This document shows positions 6,921-18,200 of a stretch of 64,000 nt of DNA, piece after piece (positions within the stretch are counted from its first letter, which is position 1; the number at the start of each line of letters is the position of its first letter). A program made the position numbers and the translations under genes. The notes under the pieces were generated by a model. That model was given only the letters and a program-made list of their open reading frames with translations, made no database searches and was not told the DNA's origin. This DNA comes from Mucilaginibacter sp. L196. Its GTDB lineage: Bacteria; Bacteroidota; Bacteroidia; Sphingobacteriales; Sphingobacteriaceae. The stretch spans positions 456,541-520,540 of the forward strand of contig NZ_LMUO01000019.1 in the NCBI RefSeq assembly GCF_009765905.1, written 5' to 3'.

Positions 6921-9377
6921 ATGAAATTACTTCAATTAAAAATGGCAGCAATCGGTTTACTCATGCTGATTGCTGCTAGGGGATATAGTCAGCAAAGTAT
7001 AAAAATATCCGGAACGCTAGCTGATTCGCTTACGCATGAGCCTATCCCGTTTGCCACGATAGCTTTATTAAATCAGCAAATCAAAGCCCCTGTTAAAGAA
7101 ATTCAAACCGATACAAGCGGTCATTTCGTGCTTGAAAATGTGCCTGGCGGGACGTTTAGCCTTGGGGTAAGTTATGTTGGCTACAATAATATCTTCAAAG
7201 AAAATATATTGATCAACCCCGCAACCGGCAATTTAAATTTAGGCACGCTGCTAATGAGCACATCAAAGAGTAGCTTACTAAAAGAGGTCGTTATCACTGC
7301 CCAAAAGGAGGCACTACAAAATGTCGACAGTAAAAAGGTATTTTCAGTTAATCAGAGCCTGGTAAGCAAGGGAGGGAATGCGGCGGATTTGCTGCGGAAC
7401 GTGCCAACCCTGCAAATTGATGGCAACGGTAATGTAAGTCTCCGCGGATCTACCAATGTTAAAGTCCTTGTTGATGGAAAGCCTTCCATAATTGCAAATG
7501 GCGATATTACCCAGATACTTCAATCAATACCGGCCAGTGCAATCGAAAGCATAGAAGTGATCCCTAATCCCCCGGCTAATTATGACGCTAATGGCGAGGG
7601 TGTTATTAATATTATTCTAAAAAAGAACAGCAGGCCAGGATTAAACGCCTCCGTAGATATTGGCGGCGGCACCCGCGATAATTATAACGGCGATGCCAGC
7701 CTGAGTTACCAAAGCGGGAAAGTAAATATTTACGGTAATTATAGCCTAAAGAATGGAAATACTTTCAGCACCGGGACACAGCTTGTTACTTATTTAAAAT
7801 CGGCTGACACCGTTGTGCATTCCAATGAAACCTTTCCGTCCGTTACCCGGAACAAAATACAGTTTGTAAAAGCCGGCATTGATTATTCACTTACGCCCGA
7901 GAGCACATTGGGTATATCCGCCAGTTTTAATTCGCGTAATATGCATCAGGATGGGTCAATAAATGTTACTAACTATTCTGCCGATGATGCACCTCTTGAG
8001 TCCTACAACCGCTTTAATACCGTAAATAATAATGGCAACAGTTATGAGTTTGACCTCGACTACAACAGGCGATTTAAGAAACCTAAAGAGGAACTTACGC
8101 TCAACTTCGCCTACGCATACGGCAGTTTCAGGGATTATGAACAATATACAACCCGCTACAACCCTATTAATGGCGTGCAATCACCCAATATTGATACACC
8201 GCTAATAAGTGATACCAGGCATAAGGCCACTAATTACAATATACAGGCTGATTATGTTTTACCGGTAGGCAAATCAAGACAATTTTCGGCCGGTTACCGC
8301 AGCCAGATTACCCTCGGAAATAATGACCAATATGCCTATAACGTTTTAAATACGGGCGAAACTCCGCTTTATGCGTTTACCGATTTTTTTAGCAGCAATA
8401 GCCAGGTTAACGCCGTTTATTTGAACTATAAGGACCAGATCGGCAATTTCAGCTACCAGGCAGGTGTAAGAGGAGAAGATAGTCACCTTGACGCTACCTT
8501 TATGAGTTATAACGCAAATAATATGTTATTTGCCGCCCCGGTAAAAGTACCCGTCAAAGGAATATACCCAAGTGTGCTGCTCACCGAACAGCTTGAAAAC
8601 AACAGCCAATTGCAGTTCACCTTTACCAAGCGGATTTCGAGACCATCGGTAAGGGAAGTCAATTCCACAATCGATTTTTCCGACCCGTCAAATTACAACA
8701 AGGGTAACCCGGGTTTATTACCGGAAAGCGTTACTGACCTGGAATTAAATTACAATAAAACCTGGCAGAATATATCCTTTACTTCCGGTGTCTATAATAA
8801 CACGATCCATAATGTAATTCAACATATTGAAACCGACCCGGTTAATGATGAAACAACCACGATACCTGAAAATTTTAAATATTCAATTACTACCGGGTTG
8901 GAGTTGATTGGCCATTTTGACCTGCTAAAAGGGTGGGACTTAACGGCCAATGCAAATATCTTTGACCGGGATAATGCTGCAGCTCCACAATATGGTATAA
9001 CGGCCAACAACGGGATCAGTTGGAATGCAAACATCACCAGTAATATAACACCCATACAAAGATTATCATTCCAAATCCGCGCAGATTATCGCGCACAGGA
9101 TATGCTTCTGCAGGATAGAAATCGCGCAGATTTTGGAATGGACGCCGCTGCAAAGTATACCCTCGCCGGAGACAGGGCTTCGTTGAGTTTTAATGCAAAT
9201 GACATTTTCAACAGCCGGAAGGTGGCATTTTTAACAAGCAGCAATGACCTGTTGCTCAATTTTGAACTACACGAAATACGCTCCAGAGCTACGTTCACTT
9301 TCTCCTATCGCTTCGGCTCTGGTTCCGGTGCTTCAAAACACGAAAAACAAGTTAAGCGGATCGAGGATGCTTCTTAA
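6921..9377 (+). CDS. TonB-dependent receptor, outer-membrane beta-barrel (OMP_b-brl_3) family
   Basis: A signal peptide (residues 1-~23, ending YSQ) is followed by a carboxypeptidase-regulatory-like Ig domain (~28-115, ISGTLADSLTHEPIPFATIA), a plug domain (~135-235; LRNVPTLQIDGNGNVSLRGS, IEVIPNPPANYDANGEGVIN) and a barrel of ~570 residues. It is shorter (818 aa) than SusC proteins and has no SusD partner, which fits the family of smaller TonB receptors for peptides, siderophores or signals. The C-terminus ends in a charged tail (KHEKQVKRIEDAS) rather than the usual aromatic last strand. It lies 123 bases after the DinB-like gene. The substrate is unknown. Confidence 0.9.
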   Translation: MKLLQLKMAAIGLLMLIAARGYSQQSIKISGTLADSLTHEPIPFATIALLNQQIKAPVKEIQTDTSGHFVLENVPGGTFSLGVSYVGYNNIFKENILINPATGNLNLGTLLMSTSKSSLLKEVVITAQKEALQNVDSKKVFSVNQSLVSKGGNAADLLRNVPTLQIDGNGNVSLRGSTNVKVLVDGKPSIIANGDITQILQSIPASAIESIEVIPNPPANYDANGEGVINIILKKNSRPGLNASVDIGGGTRDNYNGDASLSYQSGKVNIYGNYSLKNGNTFSTGTQLVTYLKSADTVVHSNETFPSVTRNKIQFVKAGIDYSLTPESTLGISASFNSRNMHQDGSINVTNYSADDAPLESYNRFNTVNNNGNSYEFDLDYNRRFKKPKEELTLNFAYAYGSFRDYEQYTTRYNPINGVQSPNIDTPLISDTRHKATNYNIQADYVLPVGKSRQFSAGYRSQITLGNNDQYAYNVLNTGETPLYAFTDFFSSNSQVNAVYLNYKDQIGNFSYQAGVRGEDSHLDATFMSYNANNMLFAAPVKVPVKGIYPSVLLTEQLENNSQLQFTFTKRISRPSVREVNSTIDFSDPSNYNKGNPGLLPESVTDLELNYNKTWQNISFTSGVYNNTIHNVIQHIETDPVNDETTTIPENFKYSITTGLELIGHFDLLKGWDLTANANIFDRDNAAAPQYGITANNGISWNANITSNITPIQRLSFQIRADYRAQDMLLQDRNRADFGMDAAAKYTLAGDRASLSFNANDIFNSRKVAFLTSSNDLLLNFELHEIRSRATFTFSYRFGSGSGASKHEKQVKRIEDAS

Positions 9378-9451
9378 ATTGAATGACACTTCAGCACCGG
9401 TAAGTCCAGAGGGCGCAAAAAATCTTTCTTCGTTCTTTAGGTCAGTTAAAT

Positions 9452-9483
9452 TAAAATCAGGTATTGGAAGGTGCCTGATTTTA
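9452..9483 (+). terminator. Hairpin after the TonB receptor
   Basis: The stem TAAAATCAGG/CCTGATTTTA (10 bp, perfect) has a 12-base loop and is followed by TTTTGTGTTTTTG. It lies 75 bases after the receptor stop. Confidence 0.7.
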
Positions 9484-9515
9484 TTTTGTGTTTTTGTCAG
9501 TTTTATCACCACGGG

Positions 9516-9670
9516 TGGTCATTCCATGGTCATTGATCACATCATTCCGGAATTACAAATGGACAATTCCGGAACATTTTGATCATATTAATTTATTGGC
9601 TATTAAATACCAATTTTCCGGATAGTCAACACAGCTATGTGTTCTAAAGCGCACGAAATAGACTGGTAAA
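9516..9670 (+). repeat. Dispersed repeat copy B
   Basis: Same repeat as 3723-3888 (inverted) and 44659-44833 (direct). The block CATTGATCACATCATTCCGG, continuing AATTACAAATGGACAATTCC and GGAACA, contains two self-complementary TTCCGGAA-type sites facing each other. The distal block TGTTCTAAAGCGCACGAAAT is shared with copy A. No open reading frame or transposase adjoins it. Confidence 0.65.
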
Positions 9671-9904
9671 ATCCCCAGAATCCCCAATAATCCACAAAGT
9701 AATTGACATCTTTAGTTCTTGCGTAGATTTGATTGACTACCGAGGTAAATTATTTGCGCCCGCTATCCGGTGATTTATATGAGTTTATGTAAAAAAAACT
9801 CTGATGGGACACTACTTTGGATATCTGTTCTTACGGACATTATAAATTGATTTATCTTCATCAGAAACACCACGAATGATGTTTTTTATTAAAATTGAAA
9901 ATCA
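9671..9904. other. Gene-free spacer between repeat copy B and the hybrid sensor
   Basis: AT-rich DNA with no recognisable gene. It lies 3' to the hybrid-sensor gene (-) and 3' to the TonB receptor (+), so it is a convergent spacer. A T-rich stretch near 9880-9890 could serve as a terminator, but I see no clear stem. Confidence 0.4.
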
Positions 9905-12900
9905 TTATTCGTTTGATAATTTTTGCAATCGAGAGAGATAATCTTTTGGAGATGCTCCAAATTGTTTTAAAAAGCATTTTGAAAAATAGGATGGTGTATT
10001 AAATCCAATTTCGTAAGAAACCTGATTGATATTTAAACGGCCTTCCATCAATAATTGTAACCCCTTTTTTACTCTGATTGACTGTATGAATTCATGAACG
10101 CCCTGGCCAGTAAGTGATTTTATTTTAGCATATAAAATAGTACGGCTCATAGCCGCGACCTCGGATATTTTTTTGTGATCCAAATTCGGCTGTGCGATGT
10201 TTTGTTCTATATAAGCAATTATCTTGTCAAGGAAATCTTTATCTCTTGCATTGTAAGTTAGATTGTCAGGATATATATGCTCAGAGCTAATAAACTTTGA
10301 CCTGCTATTTATCGTGCTTATTATAAGGTTGTAAATCACCTGATGCAAAATTTGTTGATTAAGTGGCTTGACTAAATAAGCATCTACGCCTGCTTCGTAA
10401 CCTTGCAATTGACTGTCACTATCGGTCTGACTGGTAAGCAAAATAACTGGTATATGACTTGTTAAAGGATTTAACTTAATCGTTTTGCAGAATTCCAGTC
10501 CGTTCATTACCGGCATAAGCATATCTGTGATAATAATGTCGGGTTGAAAATCTATCGCGGCTTTTATACCTTCACGCCCATTTTCTGCTTCCATTATTTC
10601 AAATGTTGATGAAAGAATAAGTTTTAGATAGGCTCTTATATCAGCATTGTCATCGATAAACAATAGACGCTTTCCTTGTAGCTTAAGTCTTTTCTGATCA
10701 TTAACCTTCTCACCGGTAGAATCTTCATAAGCAATTGTATTAGCAACGCCTGTATTATCAAACTCTCCTAGGGAGCTGGGACTGTCACCTTTTGGCAACT
10801 GAATAGTGAAAATGGAACCCTCGTTTACCTTGCTGGCAACAGTTACACTTCCATGGTTGGCCTCAACAAATTCTTTAATAATGACCATACCCAAACCTGA
10901 GCCCGGCTCTCCGTTTGAACCAGGCGAAGATGCAGCTGTTTCAATGTTAAATAGATTGCTTACCTGTTCGTCCGTCATTCCCAGGCCAGTATCGTAAAAA
11001 GTGATTATAATTTTGTTGTTGATTTCTTTTGATTCTATACTGATTTGCCCAAACGGTGGTGTGAACTTAATGCTATTGCTCAAAAGGTTCCTCAATACGG
11101 TATCAATCATCTTCTTATCAGCAAATAAGATGTGATATTGAGGAACATTAATTGTTAGATAGATATTCTTATTTCGTAACAATTGCTCCATTAAAACTTG
11201 GTTTGAAATAACAAGTTCATGAAGATTTACAGACTCAGGATTACTGGTTAAGGTTTCATTTTGCGTTTTGGCCCATTCCAAAAGGTTTAACAATAAATCA
11301 AGAACGGATTTAGAACTGTCGCTTATAATTGAAATATATTTTCCAATTTCCTGTTTAGTAACCTGCGGCATTTGCATTTTCAAATTTTTAGCGATACCTG
11401 CTATGGCTGTTATCGGGTTACGAAGATCATGAGCAAGAATAGATAGGAATCTGTTTTTTGTTTGGTTACTTTTTTCTAGTTCGCTAACGGTATGTTCCAG
11501 CTTGGTATTCTGAATGATAATATGTTCCTGCTGATCGAGGATTTTATTTGATTTATCAACTATTTCTTTATTATAGATTTCCAGTTTTTCGTTTTGTATT
11601 CTTATTTGGTTGTTATTTTCTGTTAAAATCAAATTAGCTTCTTTTAGCTCCTGGGTGCGCCGGGTAACTTTAGCTTCCAGTATTTTATTTTGTATTTTGA
11701 TAGATCTTACCCTGATGTAAAATATGCCGATAACAATCGCCACTATTAAAATAATCATCAATCCCTCAAACCACCAGGTTTTCCAAAAAGGAGGATTGAC
11801 AGTAATCTGGATTTGGGAAACTTTGGTTGAGAAAGTGCCAGTATTATTAAGGCCTTTTACTTTTAGCGTGTAACTCCCTGGATCCAGATTTGTATAGGTG
11901 ACATTGTTTTTTGTACCCAGGTAATGCCATTGGTTATCAAAACCCTGTAATATATAGGCATACTGCTTTTTCTCTTTATTTACATAGTTAAGTGAGGCAA
12001 ACTCAAAGGTGATTACAGATTGCTTATAGGATAGTTCAATTTCAGGGTTATAGGGTAAGCTTACATTTAAAGGGTAGCCTTTCTTGGTATCCTGGCTAAT
12101 GTCAACGTGTTTATTGAATATTTCAAAATCCGTAAAAATAATTGGCGGATCAAAACTCAGATCAGCTATGGAGTCTGGGCGGAATTCATTAAACCCATTT
12201 ATGCCGCCAAAATACATCTGTCCGGTTTTACTTAGGCACCTGGAATATTTAAACTCATTTGCCTGTAAGCCATCCGAACGGTTATAATTTTTAATGGATT
12301 TATTATTTAAGTTAAATTTGGATAGTCCATTATCAGTAGCAACCCAAATGTTGTTTTTATTATCGCCCAGTACACTGGCGACTAAATTACTTGGCAGGCC
12401 GTTTTCCATGAAATAACAGGTTACTTTACCTGTTATTTCATCCACCTCATCAAGGCCATCGTTAGTTGATAGCCATATGTTGTTTTTCTTATCCTGATAA
12501 ATAGAACTGATACTATTGTTGCTCAACCCATTTTTTGATTCCAAATCTTTATAGAATGTGCATTTGCCTGTATTAGGATTTAAAACTGATAAGCCGGCAC
12601 CATCAGTCCCAATTAAAATATTATGATTATCATCTTCATTTATTGTTAAAATATTATTGCTGCTAATACTTTCCGCAATCTTATCGTTATGAATATGATG
12701 TATAAATTTGTTAGTCGCGGCATCATACAGATCGACACCACCGCCATATGTGCCAACCCACATTCTGCTCTGGCTATCTTTGAAAATATAAAAAGCATAG
12801 TTGCTGTTTAAACTACCCGGGTTGGCAATGTCATTTTTAAAAAACCGAAGCGTTTTTGAAATTGGATTATAAACACTTATACCTTCTCCCCAGCTGCCTA

Positions 12901-14194
12901 TCCATATATTACCATCCTTATCTTCACAAACCGATAAAATATAATCCCCGGATAAACTATTAGTATTTCCTTTCTCGTGTCTCAAATTTTGAAAGTGCTT
13001 TGTTTTTCTGTCAAATAAATCTACACCACCGCCATCAGTCCCTATCCAAAGATTAAGTTTCGAGTCTTCGTAAATACAATTAACTATATTGTTAACCAGG
13101 CTATTTGTTCCTTGCTCATGCTTGTAATGTGCAAAATTTTCATTATCTCTTTGTAGTAGGTTGATACCGCCATTTAAAGTTCCTAACCACATATTGCCTT
13201 TAGTATCCTTAACTATAGCGTTAATGGTGTTACTGCTTATACTTGTGGCATCGTTGTAAATATTATTAAATACAGTAAACGATCGCTTAATAGGATCAAA
13301 AATATTCAACCCACCGTTTTCAGTGCCGATCCACAAATTTCCCTGGTAATCTGCCGCTATACCTATAAGGGCGTCGCTGCTTAGTTTACTGTTGGCCTTT
13401 TTATAATTTCTGAAATCACCTGTGCTTAAATCTAATTCGTTAAGCCCGCCGCCATAAGTGCCTACCCATAAATGGTGGTTTTTATCTTCATAAATAAATT
13501 TAATATGGTTGTCAGATATACTCCGCGGATCTTTTGGGTTATTAACAAACCTTTTGAAAGTGTTTGTTTTTTTGTCGTACATATTAAGGCCATCGGTTGT
13601 GCCTACCCAAATAGTCTTCTTACTATCCTCAAAAATTGCCGAAATGCTATTGCTACTTATACTTCCAAAATCGGATTTTCCGAAATTATAGTTAGTAAAC
13701 TGTTTGGTCTTGGTGTTGAAATAGTCAAGGCCATTGTCAGCAGTTCCTATCCATATGTTGTCGTTATCATCGCGGCAAAGGCTCTCTAAAAAATTACTGG
13801 CTATGCTATTTGTTCCATTTTTTTTAAGATAGCGTGTAAACTTGTCGGCTTTTGGGTCGTAGCAATTTAATCCTCCATCCCAGGTCGCTATCCATAAGTT
13901 GCCTTCTTTGTCGTCCACAATGCTCTTTATGTCGTTTGAGGCAAGGCTGTTTTCATTTAAAGGGTTTTTCCTATAAATAGTAAATTTGTAACCATCATAT
14001 CTGTTCAACCCATCTTTGGTGCCAAACCACATAAACCCCTTCCTGTCCTGGAAAATGCATCTTACGGTACTTTGGGATAAACCATCATCAATGCTTATCT
14101 GCTCAAACTTTGGACTATGGCTTTGTGAATAGCTTTTGGGATTAACGGAAAATAGGAAAAGCAATAGTAAGTATCTACAAGCCCGCATAATCAA
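9905..14194 (-). CDS. Hybrid two-component system sensor/regulator (HTCS)
   Basis: One 1429-aa protein joins sensor, kinase and DNA-binding regulator. A signal peptide (residues 1-~23) precedes about 14 Reg_prop propeller blades (repeated WIGT..GGLN.., to ~residue 690), a Y_Y_Y domain (~720-790, YTNLDPGSYTLKVKG) and one membrane helix (~800-822). Then follow a coiled coil, HisKA (AHDLRNPI, His near residue 920), a HATPase (GSGLGMVIIKEF), a receiver (DDNADIRAY near 1178, phosphoacceptor in DIIITDMLMP near 1220) and a C-terminal AraC-type HTH (~1325-1425). HTCS proteins sense oligosaccharides in the periplasm and switch on the adjacent PUL. It is divergent from the GH16-SusC-SusD genes, its presumed targets. 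Confidence 0.96.
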   Translation of the reverse strand: MIMRACRYLLLLFLFSVNPKSYSQSHSPKFEQISIDDGLSQSTVRCIFQDRKGFMWFGTKDGLNRYDGYKFTIYRKNPLNENSLASNDIKSIVDDKEGNLWIATWDGGLNCYDPKADKFTRYLKKNGTNSIASNFLESLCRDDNDNIWIGTADNGLDYFNTKTKQFTNYNFGKSDFGSISSNSISAIFEDSKKTIWVGTTDGLNMYDKKTNTFKRFVNNPKDPRSISDNHIKFIYEDKNHHLWVGTYGGGLNELDLSTGDFRNYKKANSKLSSDALIGIAADYQGNLWIGTENGGLNIFDPIKRSFTVFNNIYNDATSISSNTINAIVKDTKGNMWLGTLNGGINLLQRDNENFAHYKHEQGTNSLVNNIVNCIYEDSKLNLWIGTDGGGVDLFDRKTKHFQNLRHEKGNTNSLSGDYILSVCEDKDGNIWIGSWGEGISVYNPISKTLRFFKNDIANPGSLNSNYAFYIFKDSQSRMWVGTYGGGVDLYDAATNKFIHHIHNDKIAESISSNNILTINEDDNHNILIGTDGAGLSVLNPNTGKCTFYKDLESKNGLSNNSISSIYQDKKNNIWLSTNDGLDEVDEITGKVTCYFMENGLPSNLVASVLGDNKNNIWVATDNGLSKFNLNNKSIKNYNRSDGLQANEFKYSRCLSKTGQMYFGGINGFNEFRPDSIADLSFDPPIIFTDFEIFNKHVDISQDTKKGYPLNVSLPYNPEIELSYKQSVITFEFASLNYVNKEKKQYAYILQGFDNQWHYLGTKNNVTYTNLDPGSYTLKVKGLNNTGTFSTKVSQIQITVNPPFWKTWWFEGLMIILIVAIVIGIFYIRVRSIKIQNKILEAKVTRRTQELKEANLILTENNNQIRIQNEKLEIYNKEIVDKSNKILDQQEHIIIQNTKLEHTVSELEKSNQTKNRFLSILAHDLRNPITAIAGIAKNLKMQMPQVTKQEIGKYISIISDSSKSVLDLLLNLLEWAKTQNETLTSNPESVNLHELVISNQVLMEQLLRNKNIYLTINVPQYHILFADKKMIDTVLRNLLSNSIKFTPPFGQISIESKEINNKIIITFYDTGLGMTDEQVSNLFNIETAASSPGSNGEPGSGLGMVIIKEFVEANHGSVTVASKVNEGSIFTIQLPKGDSPSSLGEFDNTGVANTIAYEDSTGEKVNDQKRLKLQGKRLLFIDDNADIRAYLKLILSSTFEIMEAENGREGIKAAIDFQPDIIITDMLMPVMNGLEFCKTIKLNPLTSHIPVILLTSQTDSDSQLQGYEAGVDAYLVKPLNQQILHQVIYNLIISTINSRSKFISSEHIYPDNLTYNARDKDFLDKIIAYIEQNIAQPNLDHKKISEVAAMSRTILYAKIKSLTGQGVHEFIQSIRVKKGLQLLMEGRLNINQVSYEIGFNTPSYFSKCFLKQFGASPKDYLSRLQKLSNE

Positions 14195-14401
14195 TCTAAA
14201 TATTTAATAATTATCTGCAAATTCAATACAAGCGCTATAATAAAGCCTCTAAAACATGTGGATTACAAATGTTTGATGTATGAATTTAAACAAATGTTTT
14301 CTTAAATTATCATTTATGGACGGGATTACATGTAAATAGGATTATTGGAACGGAGTCGTATATCCTATTATCTAATTTTATCAAATCATTAACACATTAT
14401 T
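14195..14401. promoter_or_regulatory. Divergent control region between HTCS and GH16
   Basis: This 207-base AT-rich intergenic stretch separates the two divergent transcripts and must hold both promoters and probably the HTCS binding site. I see a TTTGATGTATGAATTTAAAC and CAAATGTTTTC cluster at 14271-14303, with two CAAATGTTT copies about 25 bases apart that could be half-sites. That assignment is speculative. Confidence 0.4.
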
Positions 14402-15193
14402 ATGTTCAGGAATTTTACACTTCTTTTATTTACGCTTCTTCTTTTATCATCTACCACCCGCGCACAGGTATTTTATGATGATTTTAAATCATCAATAGAT
14501 ACCACTATTTGGCATATCAATGATACCAAATGGGGAGAGAACCCGGCCAAGGGTACCCAAGGTGGCGTGGTACCCGAAAATGTTATAGTTAAAAACGGGC
14601 ACTTAAAAATTCGCGCATTAGGCGATTATTATGGAGGCCCAATTAAGGGGCACGGTCAAAATACTAAAGTAGGCGGCGCCATTACCACTATACATCGGTT
14701 TGCATCAGGAAGCTTTGAAGTTAAAGCAAAACTTTGCCCGCGCCCGGGTGCGTTATCTGCCTTTTGGACTTTTTACAATGAAAGCGATGATTACAACCAT
14801 GAAATTGATTTTGAATTTCCCGGCCATAATAAACCGCCATACGGTCCTGATAGTTCTGATCTGCATTATGGCCTGCTAACCAATTGGACAGGCGTGCATG
14901 AAGATCAGTATTATACCAAGGATATGTACTTCGGAAACCAGATAGATGGCCAATTTCACCTTTATCGGTTTGACTGGCATACCGGTGGCAATGGTGAAAA
15001 ACCACGTATTGAATATTATTACGATAATAAATTGATGTATACTTCCTATGAGCATATTCCCACTCATGCCAGTAATTTTAATATCGGAATATGGTTCCCT
15101 AACTGGATCAAAAAAGCGGATTTTATAAGTGATTATATGTATGTGGATTGGGTGAAAATAACGCCATTTCACGAACCTAATGATGTAAACTAA
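14402..15193 (+). CDS. Glycoside hydrolase family 16 protein (beta-glucanase-like, secreted)
   Basis: GH16 enzymes cut beta-1,3/1,4-glucans or galactans with a concanavalin-like jelly roll. A signal peptide covers residues 1-~21 (ending TTRAQ). The catalytic E-x-D-x-E motif is HEIDFEFPG near residue 132, with the nucleophile and acid/base glutamates in place; GGAITTIHRFASGSFEVKAKL and GALSAFWTFY precede it as in the family. Residues ~190-255 carry the last strands (FHLYRFDWHTG, IGIWFPNWI). At 263 aa it is a single catalytic domain. It is the first gene divergent from the HTCS; a palindrome lies between it and susC. Laminarin-like substrate is a guess from family context. Confidence 0.88.
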   Translation: MFRNFTLLLFTLLLLSSTTRAQVFYDDFKSSIDTTIWHINDTKWGENPAKGTQGGVVPENVIVKNGHLKIRALGDYYGGPIKGHGQNTKVGGAITTIHRFASGSFEVKAKLCPRPGALSAFWTFYNESDDYNHEIDFEFPGHNKPPYGPDSSDLHYGLLTNWTGVHEDQYYTKDMYFGNQIDGQFHLYRFDWHTGGNGEKPRIEYYYDNKLMYTSYEHIPTHASNFNIGIWFPNWIKKADFISDYMYVDWVKITPFHEPNDVN

Positions 15194-15223
15194 TAGGACA
15201 ATGAATAATAAAGAAACCCTAAT

Positions 15224-15245
15224 GAAAGGCGGTTAACCGCCTTTC
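15224..15245 (+). terminator. Perfect palindrome between GH16 and susC
   Basis: GAAAGGCGGTT/AACCGCCTTTC is a continuous 22-base palindrome, 30 bases after the GH16 stop and 37 before susC. No T-run follows, so it may be a processing or partial-attenuation hairpin, or an operator, rather than a full stop. Confidence 0.5.
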
Positions 15246-15281
15246 AACTAAATCAATTAAACTATACTCAAACCAAACTAT

Positions 15282-18200
15282 ATGAAAAGAAAATTTACTC
15301 AAACTATTAGAGATTACCTATCATTACCGTTAAGGTGTATTGCTATGGCAATTCTCTTTTTATCAATGACTTTTAATTCGGCAAAAGCACAATCAATACA
15401 AATTTCAGGAACTGTTACCACAACTGATTCTGAAATACTTCCCGGAGTTTCTGTAGTCGAAATGGGCACAACTAATGGAACTGTTACCGGTATTAATGGG
15501 CAGTTTCAAATCACTACACACAGTAATGCCATTCTTATATTTCATTATATCGGGTATCTGAACCAACAGGTTAAAGCTACTGATGCTAAAAAAAACACCA
15601 TTGTTATGCAAAAAGATGCAAAGGCATTGGACGAAGTAGTGGTAGTGGGATATGGCAGCAAAAATAAAAGTACTTTTGCAGGATCCGCGGTAACGTTAAA
15701 TGCGGAGGACCTTAATAAATCTTCGTTATCTGTGGCCAACATGTTAACTGGCAAAGCGGCAGGTGTTCAGGTTACTCAGAATAATGGAACACCCGGAGCT
15801 CCATTAACCATTAGGATCCGCGGAACGAATTCAATAAACGCAGATAGCGAACCATTATATGTTATTGACGGTTTTCCGACTAATGATGGTATAGGATTTA
15901 CCATTAGTCCGGACGATATTGCCTCTATCTCCATATTAAAGGATGCGGCATCTACGGCAATATATGGGGCAAGGGGAGCCAATGGTGTTATATTGGTTAC
16001 TACAAAAAGCGGCAAAAACAAAAAGGGTTTTATTACAGCAAATAGCTCTGTTGGTTATCAAAAAGTAATCAACCGCTATGATTTGGCCGGGCCGTATCAA
16101 AATGCAACAAGGCTTAATACGCTGTTCGTTGCTGAAGGTAGTACTGCACCTTATTCGCCGGGGCGGTTAGATTCGTTAAAGACAGGCCTTCTGTCCGGCA
16201 CGGATTGGCAAAGCCAGTTATTCCGCTTGGCTAAGACATCGGACAATACACTAAGCTTTACCGGCGGCTCAGCATTTACTTCGGTATATGCCAGTTTAGA
16301 CTACTTGAATCAGGAAGGTATTGTAATTGATTCGAGATACCAGCGTGTAGGAGCAAGGGTTAACGTGGATCAAAAGGTTGGTGACAAATTCACCATGTCG
16401 GCAAGGGTATTTGGCTATTATGGCGATCAAAATGACCTTCCATTGGCGCCCTCATCCATTAACGGATTTTTAAAACAAGTACTTAGAGCCAACCCTGCAT
16501 CAAACTTCGGAGATGATAACATCCAGCTGGATGCTCAGAACCCGCTCCATTTTATAGCGGCCACAGACAGGGGAAATACTAACTACAGAACGAATGCTTA
16601 TTTTTCATTTAAATATGAGCCAGTCAAGAACTTAGTCATACAATCAGATCAAGGAACCGATATTAATTCATCAAAGATATTATACTTTGCACCTTCAACT
16701 GTACCCGCAGGGATTGCCTCAAATGGTTTGGCAACAGTCACCAATATTGATGAAACGGAATTGATCTTTAATCCAACTGCTACCTATAGTTACAAATGGA
16801 AAGAACATAACTTTAAATTACTTGCGGGATATAATCAACAAACTTATATCTATAATGAGGATGATCTTACCGCAACCAATTTTAGTAGTAATGAACTAGG
16901 GTATAATAACCTGGGTACGGCACAACAATTCACTGCTGCTTCTGGCAAAAGTGAGATCAAGCGAAAGAGTTGGTTCAGCCGTATTGATTATGATTACAAA
17001 AGCAGATACATTTTTACAGGAACCTACCGGATAGATGGTTCATCGGTATTCGGCGCTAATAATAAGTTGGGCTATTTCCCATCGGGAGCTTTTGCCTGGC
17101 GGTTTGACCATGAAGATGCTGTTGAAAACCTGAACTTATTGTCGACAGGTAAGTTGCGTGTTAGTTATGGTATTACAGGTAATGATAGGATCAACTCAGG
17201 GCTTACTGCTGTTAACTTCGCGTCTGATAATACCACCAAATATACTTTAGATGGGGTTGATCAGGTAAGTGGCATTGCGATAAATAACCTGGCAAATCCA
17301 AATCTTAAATGGGAACAAACTGCATCTCTGGATATTGGACTGGATGTTGGATTTTTCAAGGACCGTTTGATATTAGAAGCTGATTACTATAATAAACAAA
17401 CAACCAATCTTTTATTGGATCGTAGTATAGCGCCATCCACCGGTTTCCAGTCGCAGTTTGGCAATGATGGTAGCGTTGAAAATAAGGGGTTTGAATTTAC
17501 TTTGCAAACCGTAAATATTGACGGTAAATTTAAATGGAACAGTACACTTACCTTCTCTTACAATAAAAACAAGGTATTATCACTTGGTTCCAATAATTCA
17601 GATATTTACGTGGGCAGCATGAAGCCCGATGGTGCCGCTGATTTTGAGAGTCCTTTTATTCTGCGTGTAGGTCAACCTATTGATGCCATTTACGGTTATG
17701 AATATGCTGGCATAGTTCAGGAAAATGACCCAGTATTAAAAACAACACAGAAGAATTCTACTCCGGGTGAACCTAAATTTGTAGATGTAAATCATGATGG
17801 CATAATTGACGCTAATGACAGGGTAATATTAGGTACAGGAGTGCCTGATATGTTTTACGGTTTCACTAATACATTTACTTATAAACATTTTCAATTAGAT
17901 ATACTTACCCAGGCCCAAACAGGTGGTAAACTTTTAAATCTTCAAAAAGAAGATCTTGAATATCCATTATCTCAGGGAAATACACTTGCTACTGTTCCTT
18001 CGCAGGTTTGGTCGCCAACTAATACATCAGGTACGTTACCATCAACAGGATTTTATGGTAATCCATATGGAGGCTGGGTTAATTCTAAATATGTTGAAAG
18101 CTCTGATTACATCCGTATAAAAAATGTTAACCTATCGTATAGCTTTCCGGTATCAATGGTTAAACACATCGGGCTTGCAGGGTTAAATATCTTTGCTAAT

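Noticed and set aside
9244..9582. A 112-codon open frame after the TonB receptor.
   Set aside because: It overlaps the receptor's own end in another frame, then runs through a terminator hairpin and repeat copy B.
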